From NCBI RefSeq assembly GCF_014646075.1, contig NZ_BMMT01000022.1, positions 1 through 64,000 on the forward strand: a stretch of 64,000 nucleotides of DNA, given 5' to 3'. Shown piece after piece: positions 24,620-32,012 of the stretch (positions within the stretch are counted from its first letter, which is position 1; the number at the start of each line of letters is the position of its first letter). Below the pieces are notes generated by a model. It searched no databases. It saw only the letters and a program-made list of their open reading frames with translations, and was not told the origin of the DNA. Made by a program: the position numbers and the translations under genes. Origin of the DNA: Saccharopolyspora thermophila. GTDB taxonomy: Bacteria; Actinomycetota; Actinomycetes; Mycobacteriales; Pseudonocardiaceae.

Positions 24620-25150
24620 ATGGTTGATCTGGTCTCAGGTGCGGAGTTCGACCGGCTGTTCCGAACGTTCCGCGACACGGCGTTCCGGCTGGAAACCCAA
24701 GGCGTCTACCGGGAACCAGTCGAGGACGAGCCGCTGCGGCGGTTCCTGAACGGTGAACCGCCGGACGACTCGTGGCTGGCGCCCTGGACCGACAACGTCC
24801 GGGCCGCGACGAGCGAGGGACGCAAGTTCCAGCGCGTCCGGGTGCTCACCGAGCCGTTGACCGACTACCTGCGGTTCGAGATGGACCTGGCGCTGCGGGC
24901 GAACCTGCCCGCAGGAGAAGAGATCCGCAGCTTGTCGATGTCCAAGGCCGAGTCCCTGGGGTTGCCCATCGGGACCGACTTCTGGATGTTCGATGACGAC
25001 CGGGTCGGCGTGATGCACTTCGGGGAACGGGGGATGCTCGGCCTTGAGATGATCACCGACGTGACCGAGATCGAGCGGTACCGGCAGTGGCGGGACCGAG
25101 CGTGGAGCGCCGCGGCACCAGCCGAGGAATGGGCCGTGCTGGTGCGGTGA
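24620..25150 (+). CDS. DUF6879-family protein
   Basis: 176 residues. Characteristic pattern: EFDRLFRTFRDTAFRLETQGVY at the start, then GRKFQRVRVLTEPLTDYLRFE, LSMSKAESLGLP, DFWMFDDDRVGVMHF and IERYRQWRDRAW at the end. DUF6879 proteins almost always stand beside an XRE regulator and are thought of as part of small regulatory or conflict modules; their activity is unknown. The XRE gene starts 13 bases downstream on the same strand. Confidence 0.75.
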   Translation: MVDLVSGAEFDRLFRTFRDTAFRLETQGVYREPVEDEPLRRFLNGEPPDDSWLAPWTDNVRAATSEGRKFQRVRVLTEPLTDYLRFEMDLALRANLPAGEEIRSLSMSKAESLGLPIGTDFWMFDDDRVGVMHFGERGMLGLEMITDVTEIERYRQWRDRAWSAAAPAEEWAVLVR

Positions 25151-25163
25151 GGAAGAGGAGAGC

Positions 25164-26012
25164 GTGACCAGCTTCGAACAGCGACGACAGGACTTCGGCG
25201 AGCGCTTGCGCCGCTTCCGAGAAGAAGCGGGCATGACCGGCCGCGAACTGGCGTCTGCGCTGGGCTGGCCGCACTCGAAGATCTCCAAGTTGGAGAACGG
25301 TAAGCAGACGGCCGAGGACTCCGACGTCACCCAGTGGCTCGACGCGCTCGGTGCGCCGGATTCCTCGGTCCGTCAGATGCTCGACGAACTCGCCGAGCTG
25401 CGCATCAGCAAAGCCGCGTGGCGGGCGCAGCTCCGCGCCGGACACCGGGCCCGGCAGCAGCAGAGCTTCGACCGCGAGCACGCCGCCGCCCGCATCCGCA
25501 ACGTCGAATTCGGTGTCGTCCCGGGCCTGCTCCAGACCGCGGACTACGCACGGGCGGTGTTCCGCACCCAAGCCGAACTACTCCAAGTGCCCGACTCCGA
25601 CATCGAAGCGTCGGTGCGCGTCAGGATGCAGCGACAGCAGGTGCTCTACCAGGGCAAAGACATCGAGATCATCGTGTCGCAGCACGCGCTACGGCATCCT
25701 GTCGCGGCGCCGGACGCCATGCTGGGCCAACTCGACCGGCTCGTGTCCGCCGTCGACATCCCAGGCTTGCGGTTCGGTGTGCTGCCCGAGTTCCGACGTC
25801 TGCCCAACATCACGATGAACGGCTTCACCATGCTCGACGACCTGGTGCAAGTCGAGCACGTCTCCGCCGAACTCAGCATCGACGACCCCGACCAGGTCGC
25901 CATCTACCACCGGCTCATGGACCGGCTGTGGCAGGTCGCATGCGAAGGAGACGACGCCCGCGCCATCCTGCAACAACTCGCCGCCGAGTACCGGCACCAG
26001 ACCGAAGGGTGA
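25164..26012 (+). CDS. XRE-family regulator with DUF5753 domain (WhiJ-like)
   Basis: 282 residues from GTG 25164 with GGAAGAGGAGAG just upstream. Residues ~10-70 are a helix-turn-helix (FREEAGMTGRELASALGWPHSKISKLENGK). The remainder is the DUF5753 ligand-binding-like domain (FDREHAAARIRNVEFGVVPG, LLQTADYARAVF, VSQHALRHPV, YHRLMDRLW). This is the WhiJ architecture of Streptomyces. The DUF397 gene overlaps its stop codon by a GTGA, the canonical pairing in which the small partner modulates the DNA-binding protein. Confidence 0.88.
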   Translation: MTSFEQRRQDFGERLRRFREEAGMTGRELASALGWPHSKISKLENGKQTAEDSDVTQWLDALGAPDSSVRQMLDELAELRISKAAWRAQLRAGHRARQQQSFDREHAAARIRNVEFGVVPGLLQTADYARAVFRTQAELLQVPDSDIEASVRVRMQRQQVLYQGKDIEIIVSQHALRHPVAAPDAMLGQLDRLVSAVDIPGLRFGVLPEFRRLPNITMNGFTMLDDLVQVEHVSAELSIDDPDQVAIYHRLMDRLWQVACEGDDARAILQQLAAEYRHQTEG

Positions 26013-26203
26013 CGTCCGTGTCCGTCAGCGCGTGGAGGAAGTCCAGCCACAGCGGAACCCACAACTGCATCGAGGTCAGGCGCTTCGGTGACGGCGCCGC
26101 GGTGCGCGACACCAAGAACCGCGCCGCAGGGTACTTCACCACGACCGCGCCGCAGTGGTCTGCGTTCGTCGACGCGATCAAGGGCGGCCGGTTCGACCGC
26201 TGA
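26009..26203 (+). CDS. DUF397 protein, partner of the XRE regulator
   Basis: 64 residues containing WRKSSHSGTHNCIEVRR, AVRDTKNR and PQWSAFVDAIKGGRF, the three conserved blocks of DUF397. The start GTG 26009 overlaps the XRE stop; a GTG 12 bases later is also possible. In the WhiJ system such small proteins relieve or modify repression by their XRE partner. Confidence 0.85.
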   Translation: MTSVSVSAWRKSSHSGTHNCIEVRRFGDGAAVRDTKNRAAGYFTTTAPQWSAFVDAIKGGRFDR

Positions 26204-26215
26204 CCGCAGATAGAG

Positions 26216-26250
26216 AACCGCCCCCGGCATCCGTGGCGCCGGGGGCGGTT
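26216..26250 (+). terminator. Terminator of the DUF6879/XRE/DUF397 operon
   Basis: AACCGCCCCCGGC (26216-26228) and its complement (26238-26250) form a perfect 13-bp stem with a nine-base loop, 12 bases past the DUF397 stop; TTCCGTT follows. Confidence 0.8.
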
Positions 26251-26363
26251 CCGTTCACATCATGAAGCGCGGCCCGACTGGGCAACGACCCGTTCCGGGT
26301 CCGGCACTCGTGGTGCATCCCTCAATGGATCACACTCGGCCGGGGCGTTCGTCGTTTCGATGC

Positions 26364-26779
26364 TCACCAGTGATCGGCGGGAAGCTCATCAACGGGCACG
26401 ATGCGCTCGCGGCATGCCTCGATGTCCCAGATGCGCGCGAACGTCCGGGGGCGCATCACCTGGCATTCACCACGTTCGTCGGGACTGACCGCCCATTCCT
26501 CGTGGCGGCATCCGGCGCGTTCGGCGTAGGTAGTCGCGTGGAGGCGCAACGTCAGGCACGGGAAGGCGTCCCCGCAGGCGCGCACCCGTCCTCGCCGGGC
26601 CGGTGCAACATGATCTGCTGGCGAGTCACCCACGTGTACCTGCACAGCACCTCGTCCGGCTGCTCGCCGTACTCGTCTCGCAGGCACTCGCGCCACAGCC
26701 ACACCGGCAGATCGCCGGTGAGCCAGTCTGGCAGACCGGTCTGGTCGGAGTCCTCATCGAAGATGCGCCGCTCGCTCAC
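26364..26779 (-). pseudogene. Cys-containing hypothetical protein with a 2-bp frameshift
   Basis: The first frame (GTG 26779) reads VSERRIFDEDSDQTGL, LPVWLWRECLRDEYG and LCRYTWVTRQQIML up to PGEDGC; a second frame then continues CGDAFPCLTLRLHATTYAER, EEWAVSPDERGECQV and ends at 26364. The switch falls in a GCGCGC run (26578-26583). Removing one GC pair gives an unbroken 137-residue protein (416 minus 2 bases is divisible by three). It has several Cys and His residues, but no family is recognised. It is the last gene before attR. Confidence 0.65.
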
Positions 26780-26852
26780 CTCTACACCCCACCTCTTTCA
26801 GCCGCTCACAGGACCGACGGCGAAGATCAGCAGGAAACAGGGTCTAAGAAAA

Positions 26853-26856
26853 CCTG
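26853..26856. other. attR core (CCTG) of the 7.4-kb insertion
   Basis: The second copy of the CCTG shared by the two element ends. It lies where the transporter N-terminal half loses family similarity (…GVNLGLLR, then a chance Phe-Ser-stop). Confidence 0.65.
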
Positions 26857-27614
26857 AGCAACCCGAGGTTCACTCCGGCGGCGAGCAGAATCTGCCGCCA
26901 CGAGCGGGACAACGCCTCGGCGACCGGCAGCCGGGCGCGCTGGCCGCGCTGCCGCAGCCGCGCGAACTCGGGGCTCTCCCCCAGCCGCAGCCGCACGTAG
27001 AGGCCCACGCCCACGAGCACCAGACTCACCAGGAACGGCACCCGCCAGCCCCAGGCGAGGAACTGGTCGCCGGAGATCGCGGTGGCCGCCGCGAAGGCCC
27101 CGGTAACCAGAAACATCCCGGTCGGCGAGCCGAGGAACGTCCAGCCCCCGTACCAGCCATGGCGGTGCGGTGGCGCGTGCTCGACGGCCATCAGCACCGC
27201 GCCGCCCTGCTCACCGCCGAGAAAGAAGCCCTGCACCAGCCGCAGGGTCACCAGCATCAGCGGCGCCCACACCCCGACCTGCCCGTAGGTGGGCAGCAGC
27301 CCGATCGCGGCCGTGCACAGCCCGGTGACGGTGAGGGTGATCACCAGCATGAGCTTGCGGCCCACCACGTCGCCGAAATGGCCGATCACCGCGGCGCCCA
27401 GCGGGCGGGCCAGGAACCCCGCGCCGAACGTGGCGAACGCCAGCAGAGCGCCCACCCACGGGTCACCGGCGGGGAAGAACAGCTTGGTGAACACCACAGC
27501 CGCGGCGGTGCCGTAGATCAGGAAGTCGTACAGCTCGATGGTGTTGCCCACCGCGCTGGCGAACGCCGCCTTGCGCACCGTGGCCCTGCCCGGCTCTGCG
27601 AATGCCGTCGCCAT
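26857..27614 (-). pseudogene. N-terminal half of the interrupted MFS transporter
   Basis: About 253 residues from ATG 27614 (GGAGA upstream). It has the first six membrane helices and the MFS signature loops: GNTIELYDFLIYGTAAAVV (metabolite:H+ symporter family start), RPLGAAVIGHFGDVVGRK and RLVQGFFLGGEQGGA, with PESPEF-like GESPEFARL at the central loop. After GVNLGLLR it runs four residues into the insertion and stops at 26844. With 18850-19408 it reconstitutes a 438-residue transporter. The substrate (organic acid, betaine or shikimate type) cannot be decided. Confidence 0.9.
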
Positions 27615-27785
27615 CAGGTCTCCTGTCGCTGTCGGACGGGGTCGATCTTGTGCACCACAATGACCAGTCGACGACGAAAGGTCCACCATCTTTTCGAGGC
27701 AGTACGCCGCTTTCGAGCGACCTGCCGAGCGGCCGTATGCCCGTGTTTCGTGACGAGTGGTGACCAAAGCCGGTTCGAGTGAAAC

Positions 27786-27807
27786 ACCTTCCAGTGATCT
27801 GGAAGGT
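27786..27807. promoter_or_regulatory. Palindrome upstream of the subtilisin-inhibitor gene
   Basis: ACCTTCCAG (27786-27794) and CTGGAAGGT (27799-27807) are perfect 9-bp arms with a TGAT spacer, 84 bases before the start codon. The symmetry and position suit an operator; it lacks a T-tract. Inference only. Confidence 0.35.
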
Positions 27808-27890
27808 CATCAGCGAGCAACCGGGGCAGCTGCGGCGATAAAGGGAAGCGAACGTACCCAACGCACCCTTCGGAGGAGGGGATTACCACA

Positions 27891-28301
27891 ATGGCTGCAC
27901 AACAGCTGTTCGGCCGCGCTGTCCTCGTCGCTGCGACCCTCGCGGGGACGGTGCTGACCCCGGCGCTGGCCTCCGCCGAGCCCACCACCGCTTCGGCGGG
28001 CAGCATGCTGCACCTGTCGGTGCAGGGCACCGCGCGCGACGACCTGCCACGCACGGTGGTCCTGACCTGTGACCCGGCGGGTGGCTCACACCCGTACGCC
28101 CCCGCCGCCTGCCAGACCCTGCAGGCGGTCAACGGCAACCTGGACCTGCTCAACAGCGGGCACGCGATGTGCACGCTGAACTACGCGCCGGTGACGCTCA
28201 CCGCCCGCGGCCACTGGCACAACCGGCCGGTCACCTTCGAGAAGACGTTCCCCAACGCGTGCGTGGCCGAGGCCGCGACGGGCAAGGTGTTCGCGTTCTG
28301 A
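27891..28301 (+). CDS. Secreted subtilisin inhibitor-like protein (SSI family)
   Basis: 136 residues. Signal peptide in residues 1-29 (LVAATLAGTVLTPALASAE, cleavage after ASA). The mature part has four Cys in the SSI pattern: LTCDPAGGSHP, ACQTL, the reactive-site loop AMCTLNYAPV, and FPNAC, ending GKVFAF. Aligned to Streptomyces SSI the P1 residue is Leu, which predicts inhibition of subtilisin- or chymotrypsin-type serine proteases outside the cell. ATG 27891 follows GGAGGAGGGG. A 22-bp palindrome lies upstream. Confidence 0.9.
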   Translation: MAAQQLFGRAVLVAATLAGTVLTPALASAEPTTASAGSMLHLSVQGTARDDLPRTVVLTCDPAGGSHPYAPAACQTLQAVNGNLDLLNSGHAMCTLNYAPVTLTARGHWHNRPVTFEKTFPNACVAEAATGKVFAF

Positions 28302-28404
28302 TCCGGGCACGGGTGCCGGGCCTCGCCGCGTGCGGGGTCCGGCACTCGCTGTGCGGGGTCGGCGCGGGGCTCATACCACGATGTGGGCGGGCTACCGTGA
28401 GGCC

Positions 28405-28791
28405 ATGGCGCGAGACGACGAGGATTCCCGCTGGCCACGACGGCTGTACCAGGACGGCGCGGAACCCGATCCTCGGTTCACGCTCGCCAACGAGCGGACG
28501 TTTCTGGCCTGGATCCGGACCGCGCTGGCGCTGATGGCCGGCGGGGTCGGGATCGAGGCGCTCAACGCCGTGTCCGGCCACCCTGATCCACTTCGGACGG
28601 CACTGGCGGTGCTGCTGCTGCTCGCGGGAACACTGTGCAGCGCAACGGCTTTCACGCGTTGGATGATCACCGAGCGGGCGTTGCGGCTGGGGCGTCCGCT
28701 GCCCGCGCCGCGGTTGGCGCCGGTGCTGGGATACGGGCTCGGCGTGATCGGGCTGCTGGCCTGCGTGCTGGTCTTCCTCACGGGGTGGTAG
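28405..28791 (+). CDS. DUF202 (YidH-family) membrane protein
   Basis: 128 residues. The N-terminal DPRFTLANERTFLAWIRTALAL is the DUF202 signature, followed by three membrane helices (MAGGVGIEAL, ALAVLLLLAGTLCSA, LGVIGLLACVLVFLTGW). The ATG at 28405 starts MARDDEDSRW; an in-frame ATG at 28381 is possible and neither has an ideal ribosome site. A second DUF202 gene follows after two bases. Function unknown; such pairs are common in actinobacteria. Confidence 0.8.
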   Translation: MARDDEDSRWPRRLYQDGAEPDPRFTLANERTFLAWIRTALALMAGGVGIEALNAVSGHPDPLRTALAVLLLLAGTLCSATAFTRWMITERALRLGRPLPAPRLAPVLGYGLGVIGLLACVLVFLTGW

Positions 28792-28793
28792 GC

Positions 28794-29132
28794 ATGTCGA
28801 CACCGCCGAGGAGCCCGTGGGACCCGGGGCTGCAGTTGGAGCGGACCACACTGGCCTGGCTGCGCACCACGCTCGCGTTCGTGGTGGGGATGATCGTGCT
28901 GCTGCGATTGCTCGGCCACGCGAACGCGGTGGCGGCGGTGGTGTGCGGGGTGCTCACCCTGCCGCTGGCGGCGGTGGTGGTGTTCTGGCTGGTCTGGCGG
29001 CGCCACGTGCTCGGCGACCGCTGCCTGCGGGCCCGGCAACCGCTGCCGGGCGGGGCGCTTCCGGCTGCTGTCGCGGCGCTTTCCGTGCTGGTCGCCTGCT
29101 CGGGTCTGGTCTACGTCATGGTGACCGCGTAG
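28794..29132 (+). CDS. Second DUF202 membrane protein
   Basis: 112 residues. DPGLQLERTTLAWLRTTLAF is the DUF202 signature, with three membrane helices following. It is the partner of the preceding gene and probably a hetero-oligomer subunit. Its 3' end overlaps the convergent zinc-ribbon gene by 17 bases, an unusual tail-to-tail overlap. Confidence 0.8.
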   Translation: MSTPPRSPWDPGLQLERTTLAWLRTTLAFVVGMIVLLRLLGHANAVAAVVCGVLTLPLAAVVVFWLVWRRHVLGDRCLRARQPLPGGALPAAVAALSVLVACSGLVYVMVTA

Positions 29133-29712
29133 CCAACGGACCGCGGCTGCGGACCAGCTCGTCGACGAGCTCGGCGACGCGGCCCGGGTCAGTGTCCTCG
29201 TTGACCACTGCCTTCAGGCGCTGGGCTTCGGCTGTCGTCGGCAGGAATCCCACCAGCAGGGCGGGCAGCAGCAGGCGGCGGACGAGCACTTCCGGTGCCG
29301 AGGTCGCCTGTGGTCGGCGCACGACGGAGACGTTCACCCGCACCGCGTGTTCGTTGCCGGGTGGAACACCGGGTCGGTCGGTTTCGATGGCGGCATACCG
29401 CAAGCCGTGGGCGAGCTCGCACGCGGCGCAGTCGACCGGGCCGCGGCCGAGCCGGTCGCCGCACCGGTCGCAGGTGATCCGGTCCAGGGCCGCGTCCACC
29501 ACCCGCCAGTCGTGCCGGTCGGGTTCAGCCGCGACGAGCTCGGCAACCTCGGTTTCGGGGACGTCGCGCCAGTCGGCGAGGAACCTCCGCCACTCGTCCT
29601 CGACGATGCCGTCCACCAGCTCGGCGCACCGGCGGCAACCAGGCGCGCCAGCGTGTTCCCAACCGCCGCACTCGTCGCACCGGACCAGGACGGCACCCAC
29701 CGCAGGTCGCAC
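29116..29712 (-). CDS. Hypothetical protein with two zinc-ribbon motifs
   Basis: 198 residues from GTG 29712. Two Cys4 knuckles: CDECGGWEHAGAPGCRRC (~12-29) and CDRCGDRLGRGPVDCAAC (~81-98). Between them is a helix with DEWRRFLADW. The C-terminal half has charged and hydrophobic segments without a recognised domain. It is divergent from nothing and convergent with the DUF202 pair. Role unknown; zinc ribbons of this sort suggest nucleic-acid or protein binding. Confidence 0.6.
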   Translation of the reverse strand: MRPAVGAVLVRCDECGGWEHAGAPGCRRCAELVDGIVEDEWRRFLADWRDVPETEVAELVAAEPDRHDWRVVDAALDRITCDRCGDRLGRGPVDCAACELAHGLRYAAIETDRPGVPPGNEHAVRVNVSVVRRPQATSAPEVLVRRLLLPALLVGFLPTTAEAQRLKAVVNEDTDPGRVAELVDELVRSRGPLATRSP

Positions 29713-29830
29713 GGCCCCATCATCCCGCGACGCCGATGATCACGACCACTGGTTTTCGACGCGCCACACCGTCATCCAGGCGCCGACCGCCGCCTCGCGA
29801 TCTTGGCTGGTCAGCGCGGTATCGGGCCGG

Positions 29831-31186
29831 TCAGCATTCGATGACGTTGACCGCGAGACCGCCGCGGGCCGTTTCCTTGTACTTGACCTTCATGTCCCGA
29901 CCGGTCTCCCGCATCGTCTTGATCACCTTGTCCAGGGAGACGAAATGCGTGCCGTCCCCCCGCAACGCCATCCGCGCCGCCGTGATGGCCTTGACCGAGG
30001 CCACCGCGTTGCGCTCGATGCACGGGATCTGCACCAGACCGCCGATCGGGTCGCAGGTCAGCCCCAGGTTGTGCTCCATCGCGATCTCCGCGGCGTTCTC
30101 CACCTGGCGCGGCGTGCCGCCCAGCACCTCGGCCAACCCGGCCGCGGCCATCGAACACGCCGAACCCACCTCGCCCTGGCAACCGACCTCGGCCCCGGAG
30201 ATCGAGGCGTTCTCCTTGAACAACACCCCCACCGCACCCGCGGCCAGCAGGAACCGCACCACCCCGTCCTCGTCCGCGCCCGGCACGAACCGCATGTAGT
30301 AGTGCAACACCGCCGGAACGATGCCCGCCGCACCGTTGGTCGGCGCGGTCACCACCCGCCCACCGGCGGCGTTCTCCTCGTTGACCGCCAACGCGAACAA
30401 CGTCACCCACTCCAGCGGATCGTCCTGCGGGGTCAACGTGGCGGCCAACTCCGCCGCCCGACGCCGCACCCGCAGCCCACCGGGCAGCTCACCGGTGTTG
30501 CGGCACCCGTTGTCCACGCACTCCCGCATCACCCGCCAGATGCCCAGCAGCTCCTCGCGGACCGCGTCCTCCGAGCGCCACGACAGCTCGTTGGCCAGCA
30601 TCACACCGCTGATCGACAATCCCGACTCCGCGGTGCGGGCCAGCAACTCCGCCCCGGTCCGGAACGGATACCGCACCGCGGTCTCATCCGGTTTGATCCG
30701 GTCCGCACCGGTGGCCTGCTCGTCCACCACGAACCCGCCACCCACGGAATAGAACACCGCGCTGTCGACCTCACCGCCGTCGGCGTCGGTCGCGGTGAAC
30801 CGCATGCCGTTCGGGTGCAGCGGCAGCGACCTGCGCCGGTGCATCACCAGATCCCGCTCGACCACGAACCGGATCTCCCGGTCACCGTCCAGCCGCAACC
30901 GGCCCGTCTCGCGGATCTCCGCGACCCGGCCTTCCACCGCTGCCGGATCGACGGTTTCGGGGCGGTGGCCCTCCAGGCCCAGCAACACCGCCTTCGGGCT
31001 GCCGTGACCGTGCCCGGTCGCCCCCAGCGACCCGAACAGCTCGACCTTGACCCGGACCACGTGCGACAACCGACCCGCCGCACGCAACCGCCGGACGAAC
31101 ATCCCCGCCGCACGCATCGGACCCACGGTGTGCGAGCTGGATGGCCCGATCCCCACCGAGAACAGGTCGAAGACGCTGATCGCCAT
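29831..31186 (-). CDS. sdaA: L-serine dehydratase (single-chain iron-sulfur type)
   Basis: 451 residues. The beta domain starts [21 protein letters not shown]. The alpha domain carries [18 protein letters not shown] and the 4Fe-4S cysteines in [18 protein letters not shown] and [20 protein letters not shown]. It deaminates L-serine to pyruvate in the cytoplasm. ATG 31186 follows GAGGAGGCGG. It lies 85 bases behind gcvH in one transcript headed by a glycine riboswitch, so it is made when glycine is in excess. With the glycine cleavage system and GlyA (encoded elsewhere) it would drain glycine through serine to pyruvate. Confidence 0.95.
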   Translation of the reverse strand: MAISVFDLFSVGIGPSSSHTVGPMRAAGMFVRRLRAAGRLSHVVRVKVELFGSLGATGHGHGSPKAVLLGLEGHRPETVDPAAVEGRVAEIRETGRLRLDGDREIRFVVERDLVMHRRRSLPLHPNGMRFTATDADGGEVDSAVFYSVGGGFVVDEQATGADRIKPDETAVRYPFRTGAELLARTAESGLSISGVMLANELSWRSEDAVREELLGIWRVMRECVDNGCRNTGELPGGLRVRRRAAELAATLTPQDDPLEWVTLFALAVNEENAAGGRVVTAPTNGAAGIVPAVLHYYMRFVPGADEDGVVRFLLAAGAVGVLFKENASISGAEVGCQGEVGSACSMAAAGLAEVLGGTPRQVENAAEIAMEHNLGLTCDPIGGLVQIPCIERNAVASVKAITAARMALRGDGTHFVSLDKVIKTMRETGRDMKVKYKETARGGLAVNVIEC

Positions 31187-31271
31187 TGACCGCCTCCTCT
31201 TTCCCCACAGGTGTCGAGCGGACCGCGCCGCAGCCGGCAAGCTCCTGGCGGCCAGTCCGCAGAAGGTCGGG

Positions 31272-31646
31272 TCAGCCTTCGATCAGGGCCGCGTACTGAT
31301 CGGCGGTGAGCACGGCACCGGTGGCGGTGGCCCGCACCTCCAGCAGCCAGCCGCCCTCGAACGGCTCGGAGTTGACCAGCCCGGGGTCGTCCACCACGGC
31401 CTGGTTGGTCGCCACCACCTCGCCGGTGACCGGCGCGAACAGGTCGCTGACGGACTTGGTGGACTCCAGTTCCCCGCAGGGCTGACCGGCCTCGACCTGG
31501 TCGCCCACCTCGGGCAGCTGCACGTAGACGATGTCGCCGAGGGCGTCGGCGGCGTGCCGGGTGATGCCGATGCGGACCAGGTCGTCACCCCGGTCCGCCA
31601 GCCACTCGTGCTCTTCGGTGTAGCGCAGGTGCGTGGGAACGGACAT
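31272..31646 (-). CDS. gcvH: Glycine cleavage system H protein
   Basis: 124 residues, the normal length. It starts [14 protein letters not shown] and carries the lipoylation site in [14 protein letters not shown], with [14 protein letters not shown] before it. It shuttles the aminomethyl group between GcvP, GcvT and Lpd. The ATG at 31646 has GGAG nine bases upstream; an in-frame GTG 18 bases earlier has none. gcvT and gcvP are not in the window. The glycine riboswitch lies directly upstream. Confidence 0.95.
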   Translation of the reverse strand: MSVPTHLRYTEEHEWLADRGDDLVRIGITRHAADALGDIVYVQLPEVGDQVEAGQPCGELESTKSVSDLFAPVTGEVVATNQAVVDDPGLVNSEPFEGGWLLEVRATATGAVLTADQYAALIEG

Positions 31647-31711
31647 CTCGGGAGGCTCCGTCACTGTCGGGGGGCACGGTCGTGCCCTCGTTGGTCTGGG
31701 CCTCCCCCTCT

Positions 31712-31890
31712 GTTTCGGGACCTGAGAGCTTCACCGCGGCAGCCGCGGCTTGCACCGTGGGTGGCGCGTCGGCGGCGACGCGCGCTTTCCAGAGTTGCCT
31801 CGCCCGAACGGTCGTGGGTGCCTGAGAGTTTGCGGGGAGTCTTGCTCCTTCGGCGCCCGGTCAGCACGGCTGGCCGGGTCTCTCCCGCAC
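31712..31890 (-). ncRNA. Tandem glycine riboswitch controlling gcvH-sdaA
   Basis: On the minus strand the first aptamer begins GCGGGAGAGACCC and shows GCGCCGAAGGAGCAA, then CGCAAACTCTCAGGCACC. A short linker leads to the second aptamer with GAGGCAACTCTGGAAAG and GTGAAGCTCTCAGG. The paired GGAGAG...CTCTCAGG(C/T) blocks in two consecutive copies are the hallmark of the gcvT-type tandem glycine riboswitch. It ends ~65 bases before the gcvH start. In known examples glycine binding turns the downstream gene on. The expression platform (translational or transcriptional) is not obvious. Confidence 0.93.
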
Positions 31891-32012
31891 GGGGTCGACG
31901 GCCGGTATGCGATTGTCGGTGATGCTCAGCAACGATAGACGGGTCCGCCCCGGTGTCAACGCCCCTCCCCCGGTGCGAGGGCGGTCCGATGTGCTCGGCG
32001 AGGAGGCCGGTG

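Larger units (their letters stand above)
19409..26856. mobile_element. 7,448-bp integrated element inside an MFS gene, carrying a graspetide cassette
   Basis: Boundaries are deduced from the split transporter: removing 19409-26856 restores an intact frame. Contents from left: serine-integrase C-terminal stub, a small membrane protein, the tgmC/tgmB/tgmA graspetide genes, a DUF6244-like gene, a membrane protein, two small proteins, a divergent promoter, a DUF6879/XRE/DUF397 module and a frameshifted Cys-containing gene. There is no replication or transfer gene and no full integrase, so it is probably immobile now. None of the dispersed GGGAAC repeats that mark the flanking chromosome occurs inside it, which agrees with foreign origin. 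Confidence 0.85.

Noticed and set aside
19409-26856. Element as a conjugative ICE or plasmid (rep, traB/SpdB)
   Set aside because: No replication, FtsK-like transfer or relaxase gene is present among its frames.
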